NCBI GenBank assembly: GCA_009760855.2
Contig: WPIO01000003.1
Span: forward strand, 10,470,001-10,534,000
Direction of reading: 5' to 3'
DNA length: 64,000 nt
DNA from: Cristatella mucedo
Lineage: Eukaryota; Bryozoa; Phylactolaemata; Cristatellidae
In this document: one piece after another, positions 12,311 through 24,401 of the stretch
Position numbering within the stretch: position 1 is the stretch's first letter
Layout: every line of letters starts with the position of its first letter
Translations under genes and position numbers: made by a program
The notes under the pieces: model-generated
What the model was told of the DNA's origin: nothing
Seen by the model: only the letters and a program-made list of their open reading frames with translations
The model's database searches: none

Positions 12311-14066
12311 AGATGATGCGGCTCCAGCGCGGACGTTTGGTGCCTCTTTGCCACGTGCTTGCGGCCTCAGCTGTGTCTTTGTCGGCTGAGAGGATGGCCA
12401 GAAGGCTTCCACTGAGAATTTTCGCGCGCTCGTACGCGTATTCCAGCTGTGAGCCGGAATTCTGGGACGACCCGAGTTATTCACGACTGAGGTTTAGTCT
12501 GTTTTTCAATGGCACGGTGAAATTGTCTAGGTAATAGTCAAACTAACTAGAATTATTTTGGGATACTAATGATAATACTAAAGCATTCTAATAGCACCCT
12601 AACAGACAAAAATCTCGTCTAACCGCTTCACAGAGGGCGGAAAAGAAGCACGCCGACTGATTAGTGATAACACGAACAAATTTGTAGCCCACATAAGTAC
12701 ATATTGAATAGGGCAATTTTTACGGACCCCGGATAGTATAATCACTAGGAGCGGGCGAAGATTTGAGTGGGCGAAGCTGCAATGGCTTTTGGCTAGAGCT
12801 CATACTGATAGGACGGCGGTCGCGTGGGGCTGGCGCTTACATGTCCACATACACGTAATTTATAGCATGCAACGAACAAAGCTCACAGATAAGATTTAAA
12901 AATTATATCTGTGCCATTTTCCGCATTCGTAGCTCGCAAGGGCATGGATGTTTTGAAAATTTTTTAATGGCCCGACGACTCTAGCCGGAAGCGGAAAAAG
13001 AGCGATGGTCAAGGAAAGCGCCAAAATGTCACCCGCGAAACCTCAATGAACTGATGGTAGACTAATTATCCGCAAGGTAATCTTCAGCCTGTACTGTTGC
13101 CGGCGAAAGGAAGGGCGCTTTGCTCGTCCAAATTGTCCTAGCGACTCTCGAGCGTGCGCATGCGTGCACGTGTACCGGCGTGTTAGGTGTACGCTATACG
13201 GATATGCTGGCCGCGCGCACCTGCGTGAAATTGCTTTTTCGCTAGCCACCGCGTGCCTTGCAGTTACGCGCACGTGCATGCGAAAATCGCGCCCTTAACG
13301 TATGGGCAACCGGGTGGAATTTCAGTTCACAAGCAAGGTACCAAGCAACCTGTTTTATAAACAGACACCTGCCTCAAGCAGCAACGGCAGCGCGCATTGC
13401 GGACTCGGAAACTGCTGCCGGAGCAGGCACTGGCTCACTGGCTCACTGGCACGTGACAGGGGGAAAAACCGCTGTAAACCTGCTGTAAGCGTTAGGTAAA
13501 AGTTGACAGTTCTCAAGTTTCCTTTCTTGATGAAAACCGCCAAGCTCTACATTTCTTCAAAAGCTGACCTGGTTCATTGTCACCCGCGCTGCCACTAGCA
13601 AACTTATTAGTCTGTCAGGCGGTACTGGCAAGGCAGTACTGGTACAAAGACTGTGTTCCTTAGCAACCCAGTATACATTCCACTTGTGGTCGTATAGCAT
13701 CTACCGTAGCGACGACCCAAGATGGGCGGCCAGAGGGCTTAAGGTCCAGCAATATACAATAAATGGAGGTATTAATGAGGCGAATGACATGAAAGCTTTC
13801 GGTGTCACTAAGTTGTGTGCTTTGATTCGCCCAAGTGTTGGCATGCTGGTGGAACGGCTGGCGCACAAAAGTACTGTTGTTAGAGCTACGCTCTTAACTT
13901 TTCGGGCCCTCTGGTTTCTAGCTAAGCATTGTTTAGTATAAAGCGTTGAGTGTCACTGCATTGTCACTGTGTAACTCTTCTTGGAAGCACATAAAACCTC
14001 TCAAAATTTATTAAAAACGAAGCATTCAGTTGGATGGATTCTCATTAAGAAACGATTCCGTCATTT
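12311..14066. other. No gene seen
   Basis: The first kilobase is still moderately GC-rich. Short frames only. A duplicated ctggctcactggctcactgg lies near 13429-13450. Confidence 0.55.
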
Positions 14067-15002
14067 TGTAATAATAATAATGATACATTTGTATAGTGCC
14101 CTCAGATATCTTAATCTCTTTCTAAGCACTTTGAATATGTTGTAAAAGAAGCACGATCAAATGATTAGTAGTAGCATGCTCAATGTCAACAAGCACAATA
14201 CTCTTAATTGTGACTTGTACAGTGTCAACGTGTAAAATATAGTTAGCAGTAGCATGCGCAGTGTCAACACGAACAAGCACACAAAGAACTAATTGTAAGG
14301 ACCCACTAGACGCTGTGTTAAGCCGGTGTGTGTTTAAGCTTCTTTTTAAATGTCAAGCCATGGGGATGTCATGACTCCTGTCCCAGTGTAGTTCGGCGAG
14401 AACTGATGCGATGTGACAACTGCGATGCTCACGACAGACAATTTAGCTGCCGAGTTTTTTATCAACTGTAAGCGCCTGATTGCACAGGTCTGTAGGCCAG
14501 CAAGCAGTGAGTTATAGAAGTCGAGTCGGGATGTCACAAATGCCTGGACCAATTTAGATGTAGTAGCACTGTCTAAGCAAGCTCGAATTTCTATTAATTT
14601 TATGTAGCTGCAAGTAGGCATATCTGACAGTGAAGGTGATGCGGTCATTTAGTGAAAGGTCACCTTAGAACAGGAAAACCTAGAGTTCGCGTATATGCAG
14701 CAGAAGATATGCTGAAAGAGCCGGTTTAGAGCGCTAAGCTTTACAATTGCTGAGTCACTCTTGGTTTGCCCATTACTGATAAGTTTGGTGTATCGCCGTT
14801 CAATTTAAGACAATTTGCTGCCATCAATGTGCAGATGTCAGCAATACATGCAGCAAGGGAGTTGAGAGCATTTGACGTGTTGAAGGGCTGAGAGGAGAAA
14901 CAAAGAAAAACTACAACCGAGTGTCGTCTGCACAAAAGTGAAAGCCTAGATTGTGCCCGGCAGTTATGTCGGCAAGAGGTAGAGTATACACTGAGAAAAG
15001 AA

Positions 15003-15080
15003 GCAAATGTAAGGCGCCTAGAGAGAGACTGAGTTCTCTGAGGGCGCTTTATCAAGTGCATTATTATTATTATCATTATA
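15003..15080 (+). mobile_element. Very short LINE A 3' stub nested in copy 3
   Basis: About 75 bp, matching only the final part of LINE A in the opposite orientation to its host: caaatgtaaggcgcc, the ttctctgagggcgc tail and (ATT)n. The host LINE sequence continues on both sides. A possible short target duplication (aagca) is seen at the edges. Confidence 0.75.
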
Positions 15081-15164
15081 AGCAGCCAAAGCACAGAGCC
15101 CTGAGTTAACCGTACTTCAATGGTTCCTCGGATGACCTTTATTCCGGTTTTGTTCTGCGATTAA

Positions 15165-15305
15165 GGTGCTAGCCCCGGTCAAGGTGAATGAGTTTGATGA
15201 ACAAGGACGTGGGCTTGAGCCTCGTGGCATATGCGAGGTGCCTGAATAGAGATGAAGTTCTCTTAGGGTGCTATACAAATCAATTATTTATTTATTTATT
15301 TATTA
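15165..15305 (+). mobile_element. SINE2 copy inserted in LINE A copy 3
   Basis: It contains the SINE2 landmarks: ccccggtcaaggtgaat, the B-box-like cgtgggcttgagcc, tatgcgaggtgcctgaatag, then the tail gttctcttagggtgctatacaaat followed by (ATTT)n at about 15282-15303. LINE A copy 3 sequence resumes straight after the tail. The first part of the SINE head is shortened. Confidence 0.75.
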
Positions 15306-15390
15306 TGAGATAGGATCAGAGCCAATGCAACACAGTGATGCCAGTGATGCCCAGGCGAGATGAGAGGCATGTGATAGGCGCTCCTACGTT

Positions 15391-17180
15391 TCAGCCAATA
15401 AATTCCAGGCATTGACTGCCAACCAATTTCGTCATAAACTACCTACGACTTCATGCCGCCTCGAAATATTGGCTGATTGACAGCATCATTTGCAGAGTAG
15501 ATGAAATACGACTGTTTGCATGCTTTCCGAGAACAAAACAGAATAGCCTTTGGTAGTAATCGAATACACGACCTGGGTACTGTACTGGAAGGGCTAAGAC
15601 TTAAGAACGGAGCCTAGCGATATCGAAAATGAATCGCGAAATGGTTTGTAATTTTGGAAAAGTGTATAAACTCAGCTGTCGCGATAGTTAACGTATTGTC
15701 AACATATGAAGCAAGCAGTTTCTCAGAGCAGCGTCACTGCTAGAGACCAGACTGCCGGTTTAGCTGCAGCAGCCTCGCTCTGTCACAAGCCACAGGACGA
15801 GCTGTACTAAATGACTGCAGTGTAATCATCGGGCCTGTAGTCAGGTGCGTCATATTGTACTGATAACGGACTCCTCACTCAGGGTGCCGCTGCTGCGAAC
15901 TCGTGCGGTGGCGGCGGCGTCGGCCGCAGCGGCCAATCGTCAGTGGCAGCTTCGAGGAAGATGTAGCAGGGGTAGGAGGAGCCCGACTCGGCATTCAGCG
16001 CCAGGCGCCAGGCTAGATCTAGCGCTGAATGCCAATCGTTTGCCAGGCTCCGAGCCACGCCCCCTCCCGCGGACGTGCACAATCGTCTAGCCACGTATGG
16101 CTGCCTGCTTCTCTGCGAAACTTTACTGCCAGCCTTCAGTCAGGCGGTCCGCCAGCTGTTCTCCTCACGTGCTGAACAGCCGAAGCAGTCGATGCACCAA
16201 TCCGTGTAGAAACTGTGGCAACTAAATTCCAGGCAAGAACCAGTGGGCCAGCTCAATTCAGTCGGCCGCCTATAAATTCCACCTTTTGGGTTGCAGTACT
16301 ATTTCTGGTCCGTAATGCACAGCTAGCATCAACCGGTAGATAACCTTGTTAAGGGCTCCCAGTAATGGAGCCTCTCAAGAGGGTCACGCGTGCCATTACT
16401 TTCCATTAGCTCTGACAGAGGCTGCGGTACCGCATTGCACTGTTAGTGCTTAGCTGCAGCATTTTCGGTAGGCTGACAGCCGCACGTGGAAGTTGAGGCA
16501 CTGCAGGAGCGGACCGCTAGTTGTAGTATTCGCCCTATCGGCGACAGAGCTGGACCGAAAGACACGACGGTCCTCCGATTCTGAGCTACAGGGTCGGTGA
16601 GCGTCTTTTCCTATGTGCGAGGCAACGGCTGGATTCAAAGCGCATCATCGCGTTTGGCAGAGCCAGGCAATTCACCTCTATTTCATGCGTACTGTAGCTC
16701 CCAGTCTCGGTCTCAGTCCGGCGATCGCCGTGCCTGTGCACTGACTACAATGCAGTAAGTATTTCCTTTTCGTGAAGGCTGGCTATAATTGGCGGACTTT
16801 TTTGCCCTCTACTCACGCACCGTGATTAATCTCGCGTCGTGTGGTTGCCTCTGGAGCCGACAGACTGGGTTTATTTTTTTCAGAAATTAGTGCTAATAAG
16901 GCTTGGACCGTGAGCAAACGAAGGAGCACTCGACTTGACCTCTTTCTGCGCTTTGACTGAGCGGCCTCACTTGTATGGCTGCCTGGGAATCACGAGGACG
17001 CGACGTTTCGGGGGGGGGGGAGGCCACAGGGTCTGCTCCTTGGAACGTTTGATACAAAAAAGAGCCAGAATAACCAATAACAATGCCTCGATATGAACAC
17101 ATATGTTTTTGTACTGTTTGAAGTCCTCATTAGAAGTAGTCCGACCTACAAATAATCGTCGCCTTGTGAAGCCAAATGCT
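15391..17180. other. No proven gene; GC-rich patch and a lone strong donor
   Basis: 15880-16090 is GC-rich with a hairpin. At 16750-16760 an ATGCA|GTAAGTAT on the plus strand has a consensus splice donor directly after an ATG, preceded by GC-richer sequence. It could be a first exon, but nothing downstream confirms it. Confidence 0.3.
15990..16033. repeat. Inverted repeat, 12-bp arms, 20-bp loop
   Basis: ggcattcagcgc (15990-16001) and gcgctgaatgcc (16022-16033) are perfect inverted copies in a GC-rich patch (15880-16090). Confidence 0.85.
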
Positions 17181-17383
17181 GAGGCTTTGCATCGTTCACG
17201 TCGGTGGATCTCACTGGTGGAGCACCTGCAGTAGACATAAGAAACACCGAGGCTTAGCATCGTTCACGTCGGTGGATCTCATGGTGGAGCACCTGCAGTA
17301 GAAATAAGAAACACTGAGGCTTTGCATCGTTCTCGTTGGTGGATCTCACTGGTGGAACACCTGCAGTAGACATAAGCAAAACG
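17181..17383. repeat. Three-copy tandem repeat, 67-68 bp unit
   Basis: Units begin at 17181, 17249 and 17316, each starting gaggcttTgcatcgttc and containing ggtggatctca, tggtgga and cacctgcagtaga-ataag. Copies differ at a few sites and the third is slightly shorter at its end. Confidence 0.9.
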
Positions 17384-18271
17384 TTACATTTCTGTAGCAT
17401 CCCAAGAGAACCAAGTCTTTGCCTAGGTATGTCGCACAGACTGGAGTGAATATACAAAGACTAGAATCTTCAAACTTTTATACATGCGCATATGCACGTA
17501 TTCGAATAAATTCTATATACATTTCCGTACAAAATGCCTAGGCAAGCGCAGATTAGTGTCACTTAAAATATCTGGCCGGTACACACATTAATAGACCACA
17601 ATACATTCTAACGAGCATACACTGCATTTCTGATGAAATCACGAGCACCTGCAGAAAGTGACATTTCAAGCTTGAAGTGTGGTCATTGCAACCTGAAAAT
17701 ACAGACTCCAAGGGTCTCCTGGGTGAGGGGACTCGAGTCGCCAAAAGTTGGTTGAGTGAGACCAGTGCTGAAGTGGAGCCGGCATCTCCGGAGCTACCCA
17801 TCGCGACCTAGCCATTCATCTGCAGAGTCACTCCTGCTAATAAGACTCACAATTACACATTATCGTAACGTAATACACTGCATTTAAGTTCTTACAGCAC
17901 ACGGGCAAGCACACTGCTTTTTTACACATTCAGTATTAATTGTTGTACGGAAACGCACGCATACATAAATGCATGCCAACCTGCAATCACGCATACAAGC
18001 TGAACAAGATAGGAGCTTTTCTTCGCGGTATACGTGGCTGCTCATCATTGAAGTGCTCTCATTGCAAGTGCTGATTCGGACTCTTGCTAGGCAATCTTCG
18101 CAGGCTACAGCAGATGCACTAGCTAAAGAGACGGACGTGCAGAGTAGGCATAGCAGAAGGCCTAGTTTAGAGCTCTGGTTCTGATAATCGACTACAGGGA
18201 CTTGCAGCCGGATTCTATCGTCGATCAAATGATAGCACACATATGGCTGAGATGTATTGATACCGACCTGG

Positions 18272-18432
18272 GTGTTGGCCCTAGGGGTCAGGCGCTCGCA
18301 CTTCACGAGCCAGGTTGTAGGTTCCGGCAGTGGAGAATCCATTATTGGCGGCTGGAAGCAGGATGATGGCCGCCAAGACTCTTCTGCCGCTGCACAAATG
18401 AGGCTGTTGAATCAGTTAATATTTACATAATC
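18272..18432 (+). mobile_element. SINE1 copy
   Basis: ggccctaggggtcaggcgctcgc head, ccaggttgtaggttccggca B-box region, attggcggctggaagcagg body, gactcttctgccgctgcac and aatgaggctgttgaatcag tail with ATATTTACATA. Confidence 0.65.
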
Positions 18433-18605
18433 TCTTTTCACTCAACACTATCCACGGTACATAACTGCGAACTCCATCTATCACAAGAAGAGCAGCTGTC
18501 TCTCTACCAAGCAGCCCCCAATGGGTAATCTTGTGCATGAATATCTCGAGGCAAAAGTATTCAGACACAAGCTTAAGCAACCTCAGCAAAAAATAATGAG
18601 CTTAC

Positions 18606-18672
18606 CGTGGCAGCAAATGTAAAGTGCTTTAGTCCTCTGAGGGTGCTACATAAAATGTGTTATTATAATTTT
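18606..18672 (+). mobile_element. LINE A 3' stub
   Basis: About 65 bp matching the last part of LINE A: gcagcaaatgtaaagtgc, then cctctgagggtgctacataa and an ATTAT-like tail. No coding sequence. Confidence 0.65.
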
Positions 18673-19348
18673 AATAACTTTATTAATGGCGGAATTTGTG
18701 GTGCTTTAAACTAATCTGATGAGGATCAGCCATAGGCAGGACACTTACACAAGGTGAGGGTTGATGGAGTGCCAGACTTGACTCAATTTCTTTGACACCA
18801 GAGAGGTCGCGTAACAGCACAGCATGTTCTTTGAAAGCCAGCCATGATCAGGGTTGTGGGTGGAGGAATGGGGTGGAAGCTATTAACCATCTTGTCGTCA
18901 CTTAGAAAGCTACAAGAGTTTCTAGGAAAAAATGTGTCGGCCATTCATGACTATTCCCTAGCGTGGACAATCCGTGCAAGCAGAGCAGACGCAATTGATA
19001 GGTCACATTGTGTTGAACGCGTTTTGTGGCTGCTTCATTCCAGCGTTGGAGGCCGGGGGGGGGGCAAGAGTTAATTTCGGCCATCTATCTTCTCTCCATT
19101 TTAGCACTATATCTTTCATCTTGTCTGTGTGTTGTGCCTTTACTCTCAATTGTGGCCATGGCGGTAGTGACCGTCCTGGTCAGAGTGGAGTTCGGAGCTT
19201 CGAAGGCTCCCGGAAGTGGATATTGGTGCGTTCCCGGCTGGTTTCAAATGCACGACGGAGCAAAGTGCCTATTTGCTAAATAACAGGCAGTATTTCAAAA
19301 AGGCACATCGTCGCTTGCTTCGCCTTGCCACCGACGGCATTCTCTCTC

Positions 19349-19590
19349 AATGCTTCTTTCCCTGCTACCATTCTAATTCCTGCCAGCCTCGGGGTCACTT
19401 CCTCATTTGACACTTCCTTTCCTTCAACGTTATAATCCTCGCAGGCTTCGGGATCGCTCTCTCGTTCGACACTTCCTTCCCTACAGCTTTTTTTCTCTGC
19501 AAGCCTCGTGCGCCTCTACGTTCGGCACTTCCTTCCCTACAACCTTCCTTTCCATGCCACACTCGGGCTCGCTCCCTCGTTCGACGGCAA
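19349..19590. repeat. Imperfect minisatellite, about 58 bp unit, four copies
   Basis: Successive blocks share a pyrimidine-rich start (cttccttcccta), a gcaagcctcg/gcaggcttcggg centre and a cgctctctcgttcgac end. Copies are only partly conserved. The reading frames through this block follow the repeat and are not evidence of a gene. Confidence 0.7.
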
Positions 19591-20002
19591 CATGGCCTTC
19601 GGCCGGTTGCTGTCGTCGTATGTTGGTCCCAATGATGGATGTACAAGCTCTGTTAGCCCCGCTGATCGAGACGCTTTGGTCATTTGGTTTGTCGGCCAGG
19701 TCCAGGTGAAGAGTGAAAGATTAAATGAACAAAGACTCTCGTGAGATTTAGCCTTCGGGCTCAGTTGACCTGTTATCGGCTACTAAGACAGGCTGCATGG
19801 CCGGCCGTGGCAACCTACGAGTGTGCAAGCAGTCTGGCCTGGAATGGAACTCTGGCGGCCCTCCTGCTACACTCTGCTCAGCTGCAGTTTCTCGACGCCA
19901 AGAAGCTGCTTAAATCGAAATCACGGGGCGGCGCTTGCCGTACCAGAAAGAGCAAATAGCAGTCGGCCGGCTGACTTTTCACTGTCCTTGGATCCTGACC
20001 AG

Positions 20003-20113
20003 CCTAGATTGCCCGGTTGCCTTGGCGAACCAACGTTTGAGCGTCTGACATGCGAGCACTTGCGGCTTCAGTCCAGTCTAAAGAATGACACCTTGTTGAT
20101 TCAGCAGTTTCAG
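20003..20113 (+). CDS. Candidate internal exon of an unidentified gene
   Basis: 111 bp between a pyrimidine-bearing CCAG acceptor and a CAG|GTAAGG donor, phase 0 on both sides, encoding 37 residues with a possible coiled-coil end (FERLTCEHLRLQSSL, then LLIQQFQ). An acceptor at 20784 (tttctccag) would continue in phase as VEAMHSFYW but no donor follows and an 11-G run intervenes. No family recognised. It may be chance. Confidence 0.25.
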
Positions 20114-21388
20114 GTAAGGCGTTCCTGACGACGAGTGTGCCCTATCGAAGTGGGTGCAGGGGGGCGGAAACTAAAGGCCCCATTAGTCGAGAAGAATGAG
20201 TGTGTCTGGGATGCTCCACTTGAACATTGCAGATGTTCAAGGTCCCCTTTAAAAATAAAAAGATAACCACCGGCTCCTCTTTGGTGACCCGCGAGGCTCG
20301 TTCTGGGTGGCTCCCAGGTTTAGGAAAGTGAGACTTGAAAAGCCACGAGCGAGGCTTGTCTGGTGGGGAACCTTCGGCGCTCATAGTCAGGGTGTTTCTC
20401 AGCAAAAAATAATCTGCCATTGCTTGATAGACGTGGCTGGAAAAAAGGTTGCTATGGCAGCCGGTGCCCATTATGCGCGCTCGTCCTGGGTCAGCTTCCT
20501 GTGGGGCCCCCATGAGTTTTGCAAGGCGATGATCATGTTCGTTTTTAAGAAGCTGCTTAGGAGGTAAATCCTAGTCAGACCTGTCTCTAACGAGGCCTTC
20601 CCATCTGGGAAATTTAGCTGCGAGACGTCAAATTGGGGTGTGCATATCATTTTAGGTGCAGTGAGGACGGCGCACCGTCCAGTCGCAGCTTGCAAAGTCA
20701 GGCTCTTCCAAAATTTGATATATCAATTTTAATGAACGCCTATAGAGCTTCTCAGGTTGAATCTGCTTCCTCCTGTTTCTCCAGGTGGAGGCAATGCACA
20801 GTTTTTATTGGGGTTACTTAAACCAGCCGGGCAGAGAGCCAGCGGGGGGGGGGGAGGGGGCAGCTTCAGGCTTGACAAACAGAAGCTCGTTTTGGAATGC
20901 GACCAACTAGGCTCTCTGGCAGAGCCATTTTAGTGTGGGTCTCCGGACTTACCCAAAATAGGATGCACAGCTTTACCAAAGTAATAGATGGGTCGCAATG
21001 CCCTTCTAGTCACCGATTCTTCAGTAGGTATGATCAAAGTCTGCTGTCACAAAAACGACCGTATCCTATCTGAGGAAGCAAAACAATTTTGTATTGGAGG
21101 GAAGTTATGGAGGCTTGTCGCTTGTTGCACCTAGGACGAAATGCTTCGCGTTCTATCTCCAAAGGTAGTCAGAAGCATGCAGAAAAGGCATTTCGCGGGG
21201 CAAGTTTTTCTACCGGGGGCTCACCCTCTGGTTAAGGAATGGCTAGGAGGTTAACATTTTTAAATCAGATCTGTAGGCTTCTAAACAGCAGCGACCTATG
21301 GGTAATACCGTAGCCAGCATATCACTCAGCCAGGTCGTTCCTGGCTGCTCTGCTGAGGGTCCACAGGAGGCCTAAATCAGTGGTGGAA
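20114..21388. other. No gene seen
   Basis: Contains an 11-G run at about 20844-20854 and GC-richer sequence; otherwise unique-looking. See the weak exon candidate before it. Confidence 0.5.
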
Positions 21389-21440
21389 TACTACTACTAC
21401 TACTACTACTACTACTGCTGCTACTACTACTACTACTAAT
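21389..21440. repeat. (ACT)n microsatellite at LINE A copy 2 tail
   Basis: About 15 ACT units with one GCT interruption, in the place of the (AAT)n tail of other LINE A copies. It probably grew from the retrotransposon's 3' repeat. Confidence 0.9.
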
Positions 21441-24330
21441 AATGCACTTGATAAAGAGCCCTTGGAGAACTCAAGCTCTTTCTAGGTGCTTTACATTTGC
21501 TGCAAAGGGAAACGCGATTTAATGATGAGTAATATCATGCTTAATAAGCAGCATGAATAACATGGTTAGGGGTGACATGCACAGGGTCAGCATGCAAATG
21601 TGGTTAGTGGCAGCATGCACAGTGTCAGCACACATAAGCACACGAGGGACTAATCTCAGGGACCCACTAAAGGCTGTCCTAAATAAGTCTGTTTTAAGTT
21701 CTTTTTCAATGTGGTCAAGTCAGGGGATGCTCTGACGCAGGCCGGGAGGGAGTTCCAGGCTTTGGGAGCATACGAACTAAATGCACGGTCTCCAAAGGAT
21801 TTGAGGTTTGTACGAGGTATTTGTAGACTGTTAGATTCCGAAAAGCGGGTGGTACGATGCTTAGCCTGGTGGGGGAGCAGATCTGAGAGATAGGCTGGAG
21901 CCAAAGAATGTAGTGACCTAAAAGTGAGCAACAAAACCTTAAAGTTGATCAGTTACTTGACTGGTAGCTAGTGCAGGTTGGCAAGAAGTGGTGCGATGTG
22001 GCAACTGCTACGCTCAGGACAGACAAGCCTAGCTTCGGAGTTTAGCACCATCTGTAATCGCCTGATTGCACATGCTGATAGGCCAGTAAGCAGTGAGTTA
22101 CAAAAGTCAAGATGGGATGTCACAAATACATGGATCAACTAAGACGTGGTATCCTTACCTAAACAAGCCAGAATCTTATGAATGTTATGTAGCTGAAAGT
22201 AGGCAGACTTGACTGCTGAGCTGATGTGGTCGTCTAACGAGAGGACACTTTGGAATATGACACATAGATTTCGAGCTGATTCAACAAGAAGGAGATATGC
22301 TGGCAGAGTCAATTTTGAGCGTCAGCCTTTCCAATTTGTGAATCACACCGGGTTTGCCCATAACTAGTAAAATAGTATTATCATCATTTAGTTTTAGAAA
22401 ATTTGCTGCCATTCATGTGCTGATGTCATCAATACATGCAGCAAGTGAGTTGAGAGAATTTGAGGTGCTCGAAGGCTGGGAGGGATCAAAGCAAAGGTAT
22501 AATTGAGTCATCCGCATAGAAGTGAAAGTCTAGATTGTGCTTGGCAATCACATCAGCAAGAGGGAGAGTATAAATCGTGAAAAGAACTGGACTTAGCACG
22601 GAGCCCTGAGGTACCCCATATTTCAGAGGAACCTCGGATGATCTTTGTCCATTCAAGTCAATACTCTGGAGTCTGCCACTGAGATAGGACCTGAACCATT
22701 GCAGAGGAGTGCCATTGATGCTCAGGCGAGATGAGAGGCACTCTAGAAGAACTTTGTGATCGATAGTATCAAAAGCTGCCGAAAAACCGAGCAAAACAAG
22801 CAGAGACACTCTACCCATGTCTGCATTATTAAGTAGGTCGTTGTATATCCTAAGCGATGCTGACTGTGTAGAGTGATTAGATCTAAAGCCAGACTGGAAA
22901 TTACTAGCAAGGTGTTAAGTTTTGATATACGAGTTCAGCTGGTCCTCCACGACCCGTACCAGTGTCTTTGATAGGAATGGTAGAAGGGAGACTGGGCGGT
23001 AGTTGCTCAAGTTCTCTTGGTCTAGTGTCGCTTTCTCGATAAGTGGCCTGACTACAGCTTTTTTAAAGGTGCTGGGAAATTACCTGAGGCTAATGACATA
23101 TTAATGATGTTAGTTATGCATAGCAGCAGACGATCAATGCAACGTAGGAGCAGGACAGTGGGAATAGGGTCCAGAGGACTTGTTCTCTTCTTTTATTGTG
23201 ATACGAACTTTAGAACTAGATCACTAGTGACCTGTTTAAATGCAGACATTGAGGTGCAGCCAGGAACCGATGAACAGCATTCTAGTGGGGATGTTGTCAT
23301 CGCAGGGATGAATTCCCTGATTTTGTCTATCTTCTGCACAAAGAATCGAGAGACGCGATCGGCTCAATCATCACAAGGATCATCAGGTAAGGAGCTAATC
23401 TGGGAGCGGTTGAGGAGATGGTTGATCGTCGATATCAGCATTTTGGGACTGTGCATCTGTGATTCAACAATGTTTCTATAGAAGCTAGACTTGTCCTTTG
23501 CCAGGATCGACTGGTACGACCTACAGTAGTCTTCATATGCCTGTCGATGGACAGTTAGTCCAGATCTTTTGTATGCTTTTTCAAGCTTTTGTTTCGTAGA
23601 CTTGGCTAGTTTAATGTCTGTGGTAAACCATAGGCCGTCTGGGCGGGGGCGCACAGTCCGCTTTGTCAGAGGTGCAAACTCGTCTAGCGTGTCAGCTAGT
23701 GTCGTGTTGTAGCTATCTACCAATGATGACAGATCAGAGGGAGGACTGAGCAGCAGAGGTGAAGCAGATATTCTCGCACGGACAGCATCGATGTCAAGGA
23801 TCATGAGGTTTCGTGATTCACAGGTTATTTTAGAGGAGGATGTGGGCACACACTGTAGATTGAATGAGATCTGCATGTGGTCAGATAAGCAGGATTTGGT
23901 AATAATTGGTGATGACAAAGTGCAGTTGTATGAGAAAATCTGGTCGAGTGTGTGACCCTTGATGTGGGTAGGGCCATGTACATGAGCCACAAGAGACAAT
24001 GAGTCAGTCAATGCACGAAATTCGGTACTGAAAGCGTCAGATAAGTTATCAAAGTGAACATTGAAATCACCAACAATGAGGAAGGATTGATTTCTTGCAC
24101 ACAGAATCGAAATCAGATAGGAAAAATCTGAGATAAAGAAGCATTTGGTACCTGGCGGGCGATAGACTACTGCCACTATCGGTAGCTTCTTTTCGGATGA
24201 GACCAAGACAATTAATTCAAAAGACTGCTTAAAGGGTACTCCAAATGGCTTGAAGTTGAATTTCGAGCGCACTATAATAGCAACTCCACCTCCAGTTTTG
24301 ATTGATCCAGGGGTGTTATGCAAAACGAGC
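21389..24330 (-). mobile_element. LINE A copy 2, longest copy, with endonuclease and RT remnants
   Basis: About 2.9 kb. From the 5' side (high coordinates): a 319-codon uninterrupted frame (23364-24323) with APE-type endonuclease motifs GGGVAI, VYRPPG, GDFNVHFD, HTLDQIF and SDHMQI. A disrupted RT region follows (22486-22818; FDTIDHKVLLECL, GVPQGSVLSP, FYADD), then the C-terminal block (21656-21934). The 3' tail is unusual, an (ACT)n run at 21389-21438 instead of pure (AAT)n. The 5' end of the endonuclease is missing and several frames are broken, so the copy is dead. Confidence 0.93.
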
Positions 24331-24401
24331 CTTTAGCCCTTAATTAACATTGCGCCTTTGGCTTTCCAGGTCGCAACAGCGATTCCAGGAAAGTGCCCCG
24401 G

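Larger units (their letters stand above)
14067..15390 (-). mobile_element. LINE A copy 3, degraded, with two nested insertions
   Basis: The tail run at 14070-14085 and the body match the other LINE A copies but are more diverged, with internal deletions. Homology continues to about 15165, is broken, and resumes at 15305-15390 (ccaggcgagatgagaggc). The gaps are filled by a plus-strand LINE A 3' stub (15003-15080) and a plus-strand SINE2 (15165-15305). Short translated remnants include SRLDFYNSLLAGL. Confidence 0.85.
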
